Shown piece after piece: positions 1 to 7,201 of a stretch of DNA of 49,217 nucleotides (the first letter of the stretch is position 1; every line of letters begins with the position of its first letter). The position numbers were made by a program, and so were the translations under genes. The notes beneath the pieces are model-generated. The model was not told where the DNA came from and did no database searches. It saw nothing but the letters and a program-made list of their open reading frames with translations. Source of the stretch: Propionibacteriaceae bacterium (GTDB lineage: Bacteria; Actinomycetota; Actinomycetes; Propionibacteriales; Propionibacteriaceae); the NCBI GenBank assembly GCA_025965155.1, contig JAOPXN010000074.1, positions 1 to 49,217 of the forward strand, written 5' to 3'.

Positions 1-363
1 AAGAAGATCAGCAAGACCCAGGCCGTCACCTCACAGATACCGCACGAGATGCGGGACGCCGACGTGCATATCGGTCCGAGCGACTTTGTGCCGTTCCTTG
101 AGGATCGAAAGCATGCTCTGGTTCGGCTCGAAGGTAGAGGGTTTGGCGACGTACCGATTCTGCTGGAGTACAAGCTTGAGGTCTGGGACTCCCCCAACTC
201 CGCGGGCATCATCATCGACGCCATCCGTGCCTGCAAGATCGCCAAGGACCGCGCCATCGGCGGGCCCGTGTTGAGTGCCAGCTCCTACTTCATGAAGAGC
301 CCACCTCAGCAGTACGACGACTCGACCGCTCGCGATGAGGTCGAGCGCTTCATCAACGGCTGA
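1..363 (+). CDS. ino1: Inositol-3-phosphate synthase, C-terminal part (truncated by window edge)
   Basis: The reading frame is open from base 1 to a TGA at 361-363, so this is the last 120 residues of a protein starting upstream of the window. The residues [18 protein letters not shown] followed by [16 protein letters not shown] are the conserved C-terminal block of myo-inositol-1-phosphate synthase, which converts glucose-6-phosphate to inositol-3-phosphate using NAD. In actinobacteria this cytoplasmic enzyme feeds phosphatidylinositol and mycothiol synthesis. The tail motif FMKSPPQQ also fits the actinobacterial family. The N-terminal NAD-binding domain lies outside the window, so its neighbours and regulation cannot be judged. 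Family assignment is secure. Confidence 0.93.
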   Translation, partial: KKISKTQAVTSQIPHEMRDADVHIGPSDFVPFLEDRKHALVRLEGRGFGDVPILLEYKLEVWDSPNSAGIIIDAIRACKIAKDRAIGGPVLSASSYFMKSPPQQYDDSTARDEVERFING

Positions 364-469
364 TCCCGTTCGGTGGTCGCTGCAAGATCCGCCTGACGAC
401 AACCCGGCCGGATCGGTGGACGCCGACCTTGGAGTGCCTGGCCCAACCGACGTACTGCGTGCAGCAGTA

Positions 470-630
470 GGGGTTGCGGCAGCACGCCGAGCGGGGCATT
501 GTGGGTTCCGGTGAGGAAGAGCCGGTGCGAGATCGACGGGGCTCCCGCGCTGACTCTCCTCATCGCCAAAGCAAAGCATCGGGTTGGAAGCGCTAGCCCG
601 TAGCGCACAGCAGTGAAGTAATGGACCGTG
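470..630 (+). ncRNA. Possible cobalamin-riboswitch-like leader (degenerate)
   Basis: The 264-base gap after ino1 contains, in order, several blocks that resemble the conserved boxes of the cobalamin aptamer. GAGGAAGAGCCGGTGCGAG lies near 511-531, GGGCTCCCGCGCTGA near 538-553, GCCAAAGC near 564-571, GGGTTGGAAGC near 580-591, and GAAGTAATGGACC near 615-626. These recall AGGGAA...CCGGTGCGA, the GC-rich CCCGC.ACTG box, GCCA...GGGAAGG and AAGTCAGGAgACC. Several invariant positions differ, including the missing perfect CCCGCCACTG and AGTCAGGA. The last box abuts the GTG at 628. It may be a diverged or decayed riboswitch, or a chance resemblance; covariance scoring was not possible. Confidence 0.33.
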
Positions 631-1614
631 CACGAATCTTCACGTCATTCGCGGACGCTCCCGGCGTCGCCGGCCCCGGCGGGGCTTGTCATCCCCGGCG
701 CACTTAGCGCCTCCTCCAGCAAGTACTTTGGTGCGGCCGGGCGTCGCTGGATCGCCGCCTTGCCCGGCTTGGCCGCCGACTGCCTTGACCGGTGGCAGCT
801 GCGGATCGACGGCGTCCCATCCTTCGGAGCCGTTGCGCTCGTAGTGCCTGTCACCCGGGCCGACGGAACCGTGGCGGCTCTGAAGCTGCAACCTGTCGAT
901 GAGCAGACCGGCGGTGAGGCGGGCGCCTTGAGGCTCTGGGCCGGGCTTGGTGCGGTGCGGCTGCTGGAGCATGACGCCGGCTCCGGTTCGATGCTGCTGG
1001 ACAGGCTCGACGCGCAGCGTCCCCTTGCTACCGTCGAAGACGACCTTGCGGCGTTGGAGGTCATCGCCGGGCTGCTGGCCCGTCTCAACGCCGTACCGGC
1101 GCCGCCCGGCTTGCGCCGCCTGGGCGACATAGCGGCCGCGATGCTTGATGAGGTGCCGCCGACCCTGCGGCTGCTCTCGAACCCGGATGAGCGGAGGCTG
1201 CTGAACACCTGCGCTGCCCAGGTACGCGAGCTACTCGGAGACCCCGTTGACAATCGGCTGCTGCATTGGGACCTGCACTACTCCAACGTGTTGGCTACCG
1301 ACCCGTTCGACGACGTCCAGCCCTGGCTCGCAATCGACCCCAAACCGCTCGCCGGCGATCCAGGCTTCGAGCTGCTTCCGGCCCTGTGGAACCGCTGGGG
1401 GGACGTAGTCGCCACCAACGACGTGACCCGGGGGGTACTTCGACGCTTCGACCTGATGATCGACATCCTTGACCTCGACTGGCAGCGGGCACGCGCCTGG
1501 ACCTTGGCTCGGGTTCTGCAGAACGCGCTGTGGGACGTCGGTCGGTTCGGTGAGACCACCCTTGCGCCGTCTCACCGCTGGATCGCGGAGTCTCTGCTGC
1601 GCAGGAGAGGTTGA
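628..1614 (+). CDS. Aminoglycoside phosphotransferase family protein (streptomycin 6-kinase-like)
   Basis: The 328-residue protein has the kinase-like fold of the APH(6)/hydroxyurea phosphotransferase group. The catalytic loop LLHWDLHYSNVL (about residues 211-222) holds the HxDxxxxN signature with the catalytic Asp, and WLAIDPKPLAGDPGFEL (about 232-248) holds the metal-binding Asp. The N-terminal region (about 60-110) forms the nucleotide-binding lobe with a VAALKLQ lysine. Members phosphorylate streptomycin-type aminoglycosides with ATP in the cytoplasm, but many chromosomal homologues have unknown substrates. The GTG at 628 has no good ribosome site and sits against a structured leader, so the true start may lie a little downstream. 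Family is clear; actual resistance is not shown. Confidence 0.82.
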   Translation: MHESSRHSRTLPASPAPAGLVIPGALSASSSKYFGAAGRRWIAALPGLAADCLDRWQLRIDGVPSFGAVALVVPVTRADGTVAALKLQPVDEQTGGEAGALRLWAGLGAVRLLEHDAGSGSMLLDRLDAQRPLATVEDDLAALEVIAGLLARLNAVPAPPGLRRLGDIAAAMLDEVPPTLRLLSNPDERRLLNTCAAQVRELLGDPVDNRLLHWDLHYSNVLATDPFDDVQPWLAIDPKPLAGDPGFELLPALWNRWGDVVATNDVTRGVLRRFDLMIDILDLDWQRARAWTLARVLQNALWDVGRFGETTLAPSHRWIAESLLRRRG

Positions 1615-1615
1615 C

Positions 1616-1804
1616 TCAGCGGAGCGGGTGATGCCCGAGCGTCACAGGCTCCATGCTCCATTCGACCCAATAGTCGTCATCGTCGGTGGTGGCCCAGGTA
1701 ACGGGAGTCTCGACCGTCCGGGACACATCAGTGCGCGCTGCCACCGGCTCCGACTGCCGGCGTGCTGCCTCCAGCTGCAGTCGGCTGTCGCCCAAGTTGT
1801 TCAT
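1616..1804 (-). CDS. Possible small acidic hypothetical protein, 62 aa
   Basis: The ATG at 1804 follows a purine-rich GGGGGG at 6-7 bases and reads 62 codons to a stop two bases past the aph-like gene, which is convergent. The peptide is polar with an acidic stretch TTDDDDYWVEWSMEP and no membrane segment. Upstream the DNA becomes AT-rich with TAGAAT as a possible -10 and a perfect palindrome, which looks like a real promoter. I do not recognise the family. The spacing, ribosome site and promoter favour a gene; the short length keeps confidence low. Confidence 0.4.
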   Translation of the reverse strand: MNNLGDSRLQLEAARRQSEPVAARTDVSRTVETPVTWATTDDDDYWVEWSMEPVTLGHHPLR

Positions 1805-1824
1805 GTAGGCCCCCCGGCCATAGT

Positions 1825-1837
1825 TGAAACAGTTTCA
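1825..1837. promoter_or_regulatory. Palindrome TGAAACAGTTTCA upstream of the small minus-strand ORF
   Basis: A perfect 6-bp inverted repeat around a single base lies about 20-33 bases upstream of the start at 1804. A minus-strand TAGAAT at about 1846-1851 would place the transcription start at or next to the palindrome, the usual position for a repressor site. The flanking 1838-1875 is AT-rich against a GC-rich background. The regulator is unknown. Confidence 0.35.
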
Positions 1838-2049
1838 TTGAAAATTCTAATTGGCGCGGGAACTTTTCGCCTAATTCACACTGCCACGCTGCCCTTCCCA
1901 ACGCGAGTCGCACATTAGAGGCTCCGGCCGCCTCCGCACAACCCCTAATGTTGCGCAACTGCGCCCAAGGCTTCGGCGATTGGCTCCGATCTTGGCCGGC
2001 CGGCCCTGGTCTTCGGTTAATCCGGCCTAGTCCGCAATCGATGTCGCAG
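1838..2049. other. Intergenic stretch between a small ORF and the RemA-like gene
   Basis: No convincing gene is visible on either strand. It holds AT-rich promoter-like sequence for the small minus-strand ORF and a perfect palindrome GTTGCGCAAC at 1950-1959 of unknown role. Candidate reading frames here have no ribosome sites. Confidence 0.5.
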
Positions 2050-2370
2050 TCAGTCGCGCGTCGTGGTGGCGGCCAGCAGGCGTCGGGCCCGCCGCCCGAG
2101 ATCGCTCAGGTCGACCCGGCCAGCGTCGGCGGCGGCGGCCAGCCTTGACGCCAGGTCCAACGCCTCGTCGACAAGAGGCGCATCCGCGGCGGCGTCCTGA
2201 CCCATGTCACGCAAGATCGTTCCCTGAGTTCGCGAGGCGATCACCGGCTCAGAAATGCCTTCCACCCAGACCTTCGTCCGGCGACCGTCGCCGCGTTCTT
2301 CGCCCAGCAGAGGCTCTAGCGCGAATATCCGATCAGCACGTGCGAACTTGCCGAAGCCCAAGGAGATCAT
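2050..2370 (-). CDS. RemA/DUF370-like regulatory protein, about 106 aa
   Basis: The N-terminus MISLGFGKFARADRIFAL followed by a GRRTKVWVEG segment and SEPVIASRTQGTIL matches the pattern of the RemA/DUF370 family (INIGFGN...NRLIAIVSP...GRRTRAVIITDSDHVILS). RemA is a small DNA-binding protein that activates matrix genes in Bacillus. The C-terminal half (about residues 60-106) is an Ala/Asp/Arg-rich helical tail that RemA lacks. The ATG at 2370 starts exactly where the family motif begins; an in-frame GTG at 2388 adds six residues. The gene stands alone, with the divergent hydrolase beyond. The assignment rests on pattern recognition, so a DNA-binding role is inference. Confidence 0.6.
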   Translation of the reverse strand: MISLGFGKFARADRIFALEPLLGEERGDGRRTKVWVEGISEPVIASRTQGTILRDMGQDAAADAPLVDEALDLASRLAAAADAGRVDLSDLGRRARRLLAATTTRD

Positions 2371-2567
2371 GCGGGATTCTGTAGGCACGATCTGATCATC
2401 GCAGCCACCGAAACCAGATGCCAGTTCGGCGCCCTGAATGGTGCATCGCCGACCTCCAGAGCGGCCGATGAGTCTCGTGCACCAGCGTGGTCTGATGGGT
2501 GGGGACCGATTGTTGCAGCGTCACCCACCCGGAGCAGGACCTTGCCATCACCATCGAAGGGATCTCG

Positions 2568-3407
2568 ATGACCGTAACTGTCGCCAGCCATTACCTTGAG
2601 GTACCGGGCGCAATTATCTACTACGAGCTCCGCGGTTCAGGGCCGCTACTCGCCATGATCGGCGCACCGATGGGCAGTGCGGGCTTCGCCCCGCTGGCCG
2701 ACCTGATGGCGTCGGAGTACACAGTGCTGACCTACGATCCGCGCGGCAGCGAGCACAGCACGGTCACTGACCGGACGCAGCCGACCACACCCGAGCTTCT
2801 AGCCGACGACGTGCAGCGGGTACTGGCCAGCGTCTCCGACCAACCGGCCGCGGTTCTGGGTAGCAGCGGCGGTGCCATCACCGGATTGGCGCTGGTCGCC
2901 GCGCACCCCGAGCAGGTGCGCGTCCTGGTCGCTCACGAGCCGCCCGTCCTGACTCTGCTGGACAATGCCGAAGAGGAGCTGTCCGGGGTGGAGGACATCT
3001 ACCAGACGTACCTGCGGGCCGGTGGTGACGCCGCGATGCGGCAGTTCCTGCTGTCGATCGGAGTACTGGGCGAGGAAGGCTCACGACAGTTTGCCGCCGG
3101 CCCTGAACCAGAACCGGTGCCCGCACCGCAGGTCCCACAAACAGACAACGACTTCTTCTATGCCAACCAGATCCGCGCCACCACGAGCTTCCGTCCCGAC
3201 CTGGAGGCGCTGAGCGCGGCACCGACCAGGATCGTGGTGGGCGTTGGCGCTACGTCACGTGGTCAGCTGGCGCACCGCGGTGGACTGGCCATGGCTGCGC
3301 AGCTGGGTCTCCCTGCGACCGAGTTCCCCGGAGACCACGGCGGCTTTGCCGGTGAGGCGGCGGCTTTCGCGAGCCGGCTCCGCGACGTACTCGGCGGTGC
3401 AGCCTAG
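2568..3407 (+). CDS. Alpha/beta hydrolase
   Basis: The protein has 279 residues from the ATG at 2568, preceded by GAAGGG. It shows the alpha/beta hydrolase order: oxyanion region AMIGAPMG, YDPRGSEHS, a nucleophile elbow VLGSSGGAI (Ser in GSSGG), and a late acid/His region ending FPGDHGGF, where the His is the likely catalytic base. Substrate is unknown; relatives include lactonases, esterases and haloperoxidase-like enzymes. It is probably cytoplasmic as no signal peptide is visible. It is a single gene, convergent with the CtaG-like gene. A short hairpin (AGACG...CGTCT, 3406-3421) follows the stop and may help termination. Confidence 0.85.
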   Translation: MTVTVASHYLEVPGAIIYYELRGSGPLLAMIGAPMGSAGFAPLADLMASEYTVLTYDPRGSEHSTVTDRTQPTTPELLADDVQRVLASVSDQPAAVLGSSGGAITGLALVAAHPEQVRVLVAHEPPVLTLLDNAEEELSGVEDIYQTYLRAGGDAAMRQFLLSIGVLGEEGSRQFAAGPEPEPVPAPQVPQTDNDFFYANQIRATTSFRPDLEALSAAPTRIVVGVGATSRGQLAHRGGLAMAAQLGLPATEFPGDHGGFAGEAAAFASRLRDVLGGAA

Positions 3408-3523
3408 ACGGCAGTGCGTCTGGGACGCCCTTGTGCAGGTCATCCACAGCACGGGCAACGTCGGTCGCCAATGCGATGAAAATGATGGGAGATCGCAGCG
3501 GCTACTGCTTCACCGCGCGGGCG

Positions 3524-4321
3524 CTAGCCGCGGGTGAGCCGGGTTGGCGACAGTAGCCTCGCTGGACGGCCGGAATGCCATTGGTAGCAAAGGATCACAA
3601 TGACAATCACATCGAGGATGTCACCGCCGTAGTACATGACCATCGCCCCCTGCTGTGCCTCGTCCACCGGCACACCCACCGGCGGGTGAGCAAAGATCCG
3701 CTTCGCCAGGATCCTGTGCCCAGCCATGAACAGCACGAGAACGACGGCCCGGTAGCCCACATTCAGGCGGTGCCGGTTCGGGTCAACCCCGATGATGGCG
3801 GCGGTAAACAGATAAGCGGATACGAGGATGTGCACGTGGACAGCGGCGTGCACCGCCACGTTTTCATGGGTAGCCGAGAACAGGCTTGTCGAGTAGAGGA
3901 TCCACAGTCCTGAGAGGCTGAGCGTGGCAGCAGTCACTGGATGGGCTACGAAGCCGAGCGGCGCACTGGCGAGCACCTTCACCAGGCGGCGCGCCCAGAC
4001 CACATCGAGTGTTCGAAGCGCCAGGGTGATGGGGGCGGATAGCACCAGCGCTACCGGCCCGAGCATGCCCATCACGAGGTGACTCACCATGTGTGCTGGG
4101 AAACTGGTGTGTCCTCGTTCGGCCAGGGGACCGACCACTCCGGCAAGGCAGGCGGCAACGCCGACGGTCCACAGCACAGACCGGTACCACGGCCAGTGTC
4201 CGCGGGAACGGCTGAGACGCACCGCTTCCAGATAGAGAATCACCGCCACGAGAGCGGAGAGTCCCGCCATCAGGCCCGACAGATCCTCGGCTCCACCAGC
4301 CGGGTGAAGGTGCTCATCCAT
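3524..4321 (-). CDS. CtaG-like cytochrome c oxidase assembly family membrane protein
   Basis: The 265-residue protein has about seven hydrophobic segments and the histidine pattern of the caa3_CtaG family: FPAHMVSHLVMGML in one helix, HAAVHVHI in a later helix and MAGHRILA near the end. The family is linked to copper delivery to cytochrome oxidase in the cytoplasmic membrane. It starts at an ATG overlapping the upstream membrane gene by 8 bases, so the two are translated together. A second CtaG domain occurs at 10412-12457 fused to CopD. The family is clear; the metal role of this copy is inferred from conserved histidines. Confidence 0.85.
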   Translation of the reverse strand: MDEHLHPAGGAEDLSGLMAGLSALVAVILYLEAVRLSRSRGHWPWYRSVLWTVGVAACLAGVVGPLAERGHTSFPAHMVSHLVMGMLGPVALVLSAPITLALRTLDVVWARRLVKVLASAPLGFVAHPVTAATLSLSGLWILYSTSLFSATHENVAVHAAVHVHILVSAYLFTAAIIGVDPNRHRLNVGYRAVVLVLFMAGHRILAKRIFAHPPVGVPVDEAQQGAMVMYYGGDILDVIVIVILCYQWHSGRPARLLSPTRLTRG

Positions 4322-4877
4322 GTCGCGGTCGGCGAAGTGGGACAGACATGCCCTCGGCGCGACGACGAAGTCGACGACGGCGCGGGTCAGTGTTGATCAT
4401 GAACCAGAACGGCACCACGACTGCCGCGTAAGTGATCGCGTTGTAGAAGAAGTGCAGGATCGTGTCAGGAATGCCCGTCGCAGCGTCGAGTATTCCTGGG
4501 CAAGGACAGCCGTTGTTTGCCAGCGCATGGGAGATGATCACGACGTGCTCAACCATGTGCCAGGTTTCCAGACCGACCGCGGCCACCGCGAATGTCGTGA
4601 ACGCCCAGACCGGGATCGGGCGGGGCATTCGCCGCCGGAGTGGAACGAGGAGGACAAACAGTGCGAGTAGGTAGGTTGCGTTGAACCCTAGATGGAGGAA
4701 CTCTTCGGTACCTTTGAACTGGTAGACGTAGCCGAGCAGCCCAAGAGCGTCGTCTTCAGGCACATTCAGGACGAAGACCTGAACAAGCTGGATGATGTGC
4801 TCGATGACGTGGACGCCCTGGATCAGCATCACGGCCGCGAAGAAAGTGAAGAAAGACGACCTCTCGGACTGCAACAT
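4314..4877 (-). CDS. Four-helix membrane protein with paired histidines, partner of CtaG-like protein
   Basis: The 187-residue protein has about four or five hydrophobic helices. Histidines sit inside or at the ends of helices: GVHVIEHIIQ, EEFLHLGFN, ETWHMVEHVVIISH and TILHFFYN. This resembles haem or copper ligand patterns, but I do not recognise a named family. The ATG at 4877 is preceded by AAAGGTCGGG; an in-frame TTG at 4919 is less likely because it falls in a palindrome and lacks a ribosome site. Its end overlaps the CtaG-like gene by 8 bases, suggesting a membrane complex or a shared metal-handling task. A Cys pair, CPCP, lies in the loop before the last helix. Confidence 0.75.
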   Translation of the reverse strand: MLQSERSSFFTFFAAVMLIQGVHVIEHIIQLVQVFVLNVPEDDALGLLGYVYQFKGTEEFLHLGFNATYLLALFVLLVPLRRRMPRPIPVWAFTTFAVAAVGLETWHMVEHVVIISHALANNGCPCPGILDAATGIPDTILHFFYNAITYAAVVVPFWFMINTDPRRRRLRRRAEGMSVPLRRPRHG

Positions 4878-4895
4878 GTCAGTACCCGACCTTTG

Positions 4896-4917
4896 GCCTT
4901 CCCTGCATGCGGAAGGC
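4896..4917. promoter_or_regulatory. Inverted repeat upstream of the membrane-protein/CtaG operon
   Basis: GCCTTCC (4896-4902) and GGAAGGC (4911-4917) are perfect 7-bp arms around CTGCATGC. It ends 18 bases from the ATG at 4877. It could be an operator or an RNA hairpin next to the ribosome site. No regulator gene is adjacent. Confidence 0.35.
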
Positions 4918-5131
4918 AATCGTTGAAGTGATCAACGTCCACACGGTACCGCCGAAAACCCAATGAGGTACGCGATGCGGGCAGCAGCGCGACTTTCTTT
5001 TCTTGCGGGTGCCTTCCAACTCAGGTTCAGGCGCTTACGTGAATCTCTTCCCTGGCAGGAATCTGAGAGTCCAAGCGTTGTCGGCGCGACGTTTCTGGGA
5101 GTACGGTGAAAGACGAGCTCAAGGAGGAGCC

Positions 5132-5719
5132 ATGCCAGCACCGCGAAAACTGATCGGTCCGCTCGTCATCGGTTTGCTGATCTTGTTCGCGGTGCCCGCC
5201 AACTCCGGCGCCTCTCCAGCGACCCAGACCCGTACAGACTCCTCGTCCCAGGCGACACAGCGCCAAACGGTACGTGGAACCGTGACTTGGACCCTGCCCG
5301 CCAACCAGTGCCCTAGCATCCCGGACAAGCTGTCTGTGGCAGGCGCCGGCCAGCGGGTGATGCACACTCGTACCCGAACGGGGGACAAGGGCACCAAGCA
5401 GGTGAGGATCGAAGACACGGTGAAAGGCCCGGCCATCGACAGCGCCGGCCGCGAGTACCGATTCTTCTACTACAACCTCTCCACCCAGGTCATCCCAGCT
5501 TCAGGGGGGCCGATCAAGGTGCACATGATCGACATCTTCCTTTTGCGCAGGACCCAACACTCCAACCACCACGGATCACATCGTGACGGCTTCAGAGGAT
5601 TCCGCGTCGACTTCGACTGGACCTGGACCTTCACACCGCCGCATGAGCTCTGGCCACCCCAGAACAACCTGAAGAAGTCGAGCACCCACGGCGACCCGTT
5701 CCTCTGTGATCCCATCTAG
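5132..5719 (+). CDS. Secreted hypothetical protein with signal peptide
   Basis: The ATG at 5132 follows AAGGAGGAG, an excellent ribosome site, giving 195 residues. The N-terminus MPAPRKLIGPLVIGLLILFAVPANSGAS is a signal peptide with cleavage likely after ANSGA or SGAS. The mature part is a basic, beta-rich protein with one Cys pair (NQCPSI near residue 59 and LCDP at the end), which could form a disulphide. I do not recognise the family. It is a single gene convergent with the SDR at 6571-5804. Export is well supported; function is unknown. Confidence 0.8.
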   Translation: MPAPRKLIGPLVIGLLILFAVPANSGASPATQTRTDSSSQATQRQTVRGTVTWTLPANQCPSIPDKLSVAGAGQRVMHTRTRTGDKGTKQVRIEDTVKGPAIDSAGREYRFFYYNLSTQVIPASGGPIKVHMIDIFLLRRTQHSNHHGSHRDGFRGFRVDFDWTWTFTPPHELWPPQNNLKKSSTHGDPFLCDPI

Positions 5720-5803
5720 CCGGGCAGATAGCTGAAGCACTGGCACTAGACCCGCGCTACCCGACTGGAGGTCGACAGCGCCGGCTGAGCCCGACACCGG
5801 CTC

Positions 5804-6571
5804 CTACGCGACGCTCCAACCGCCGTCGACGGTCAGACAGGAGCCGGTGACGTAGCTGGCCGAAGTCGACGCCAGGAACGCCGCCGCATTACCGATATCC
5901 TGCGGCGAACCTGTCGTTCCCAGCGGTACCCGGGACACCAGCGCACGGCGAGCCGGAAGCTGATCCACATCGTGGGTCAGCTCGGTCTCGACAAAGCCGA
6001 CAAGGATGGCGTTGGAGCGGATGCGGTGCGGCGCCCATTCCACCGCAAGGGTCCGCATCAGACCGAGCAGCCCGCTCTTGGCGGCCGCATACGCGACGAT
6101 GTCCGGCAGTCCCAGCCGTTCACTGGTCATCGAACCGATGAAGATCAGGCTGCCTGGTCGTCCGGCAGCAACGAGTGAGCGGCCGACGGCCTGGGACAGG
6201 CAGAACGCAGCGCGGAGATGAAGCCCTTGAATGGCGTCCCACTTAGCCATCGGAAAGTCCAGCGCCGGGGTGCGGTGCTGGTTCCCGGCAGCGTGCACCA
6301 GTACCTCAACAGTGCCCAGCGTTGACTCGATGTGCTGCACCAGTTGACCGGCAGAGTCGCCGTTGCCGATATCCCACGGCACGGAATGCGCGTCCAGCCC
6401 GAGCTGCCGAATCTGATCTTGGGTCTGAGCAAGCGCCTCCGCCCTGCGTCCGACCAGAACCGGTGTCACGCCGGTGCGGGCCAGCGCATGCGCAATACCG
6501 GAACCGATCCCGCTACCGCCACCGGTCACCAGCGCCAGCGACGGCTGCGGGTGCGGCTGCGAGACGGTCAT
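5804..6571 (-). CDS. SDR family NAD(P)-dependent oxidoreductase
   Basis: The protein has 255 residues, typical for a classical short-chain dehydrogenase. TGGGSGIG (16-23) is the cofactor loop, HAAGNQ replaces the usual NNAG at 93-98, Ser147 sits in FIGSMTS, and Tyr161/Lys165 form YAAAK. The C-terminal GSCLTVDGGW is the standard ending. LVGRRAE after the second strand suggests NADPH preference through its arginines. Relatives are gluconate 5-dehydrogenase-like and 3-oxoacyl-ACP reductase-like enzymes; substrate is unknown. Its ATG overlaps the TGA of the PPOX gene upstream by 4 bases, so the two form an operon. Confidence 0.9.
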   Translation of the reverse strand: MTVSQPHPQPSLALVTGGGSGIGSGIAHALARTGVTPVLVGRRAEALAQTQDQIRQLGLDAHSVPWDIGNGDSAGQLVQHIESTLGTVEVLVHAAGNQHRTPALDFPMAKWDAIQGLHLRAAFCLSQAVGRSLVAAGRPGSLIFIGSMTSERLGLPDIVAYAAAKSGLLGLMRTLAVEWAPHRIRSNAILVGFVETELTHDVDQLPARRALVSRVPLGTTGSPQDIGNAAAFLASTSASYVTGSCLTVDGGWSVA

Positions 6572-7080
6572 CTGCTGGATTCCTTGCTATTCGTTGGATC
6601 GGCGATGGCTCGGTCGAGGGTGAACCGCGTGGCGTCCTGGAACAGCACGTTCCAGGCGAGCACCACCTGCGGCAGCAGCCGCCAGGTGCGGGCAGTGTGG
6701 GACTCCGGCGATGTTGCGTATCCGTACTTTGCCTGGGTGGCCTGAGCCAGTCGGCTGGCCTGCTCGGCACTCGGTGCATACCAATCCGCTGTGCCCTCTG
6801 CGATGACGGGCGACTCACCGGATTCGGTGTGTACGACGGCGCGCGGATCCGCCTGGAGGTTCCGGATGTGCACCGTGGCGGGATCGCCGCCGAAGTAGAG
6901 GGCGCCGTCCTGCCAGATGCCGTCGACCGGAACCGTGTGAGGGCGGCCGTCGTGGCGAGTGGTGGCGAGCCAGTAGGTCTTCGCCGCGGCCAGCTTCTGC
7001 TCCACCTCCTGCCAGGTCAGCACCCGAGTCGGTGCGCCGTACGGCTGGGGCAACGCCAGCTGCGTTCCAACGACCTTCAT
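6568..7080 (-). CDS. Pyridoxamine 5'-phosphate oxidase family (PPOX) flavin/F420-binding protein
   Basis: The 170-residue protein has the split-barrel pattern KTYWLATTRHDGRPHTVPVDGIWQDGALYF followed by HIRNLQADPRAVVHTES and VIAEGTADWY. These are typical of actinobacterial PPOX-fold proteins that bind FMN, F420 or haem and reduce or oxidise small substrates. It is probably cytoplasmic and dimeric. It precedes and overlaps an SDR gene by 4 bases (ATGA), which suggests consecutive redox steps on one compound. The ligand cannot be told from the sequence. Confidence 0.85.
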   Translation of the reverse strand: MKVVGTQLALPQPYGAPTRVLTWQEVEQKLAAAKTYWLATTRHDGRPHTVPVDGIWQDGALYFGGDPATVHIRNLQADPRAVVHTESGESPVIAEGTADWYAPSAEQASRLAQATQAKYGYATSPESHTARTWRLLPQVVLAWNVLFQDATRFTLDRAIADPTNSKESSR

Positions 7081-7130
7081 CCCAGCAGCATCGGCGTACC
7101 CGCCGACGATGTCAACGCGCCAGCAACGGC

Positions 7131-7193
7131 CCCGGAGCGATTGGCCCGGAGTCGATCAGGCCCGGAAGCCGATCAAGCCCGGAGTCGATCAAG
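7131..7193. repeat. Short tandem repeat, four units of about 16 bp
   Basis: Four consecutive units begin with CCCGGA: 7131-7144, 7145-7160, 7161-7177 and 7178-7193. The second and fourth differ at one base (CCCGGAGTCGATCAGG or CCCGGAGTCGATCAAG); the others carry indels. The repeat lies between the PPOX start and the lipid kinase stop. Confidence 0.8.
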
Positions 7194-7201
7194 CAGGAGC
7201 T

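Noticed and set aside
31-633. Minus-strand 200-codon frame over the ino1 end and leader
   Set aside because: Covers the conserved inositol synthase C-terminus on the other strand; composition is mirror-like.
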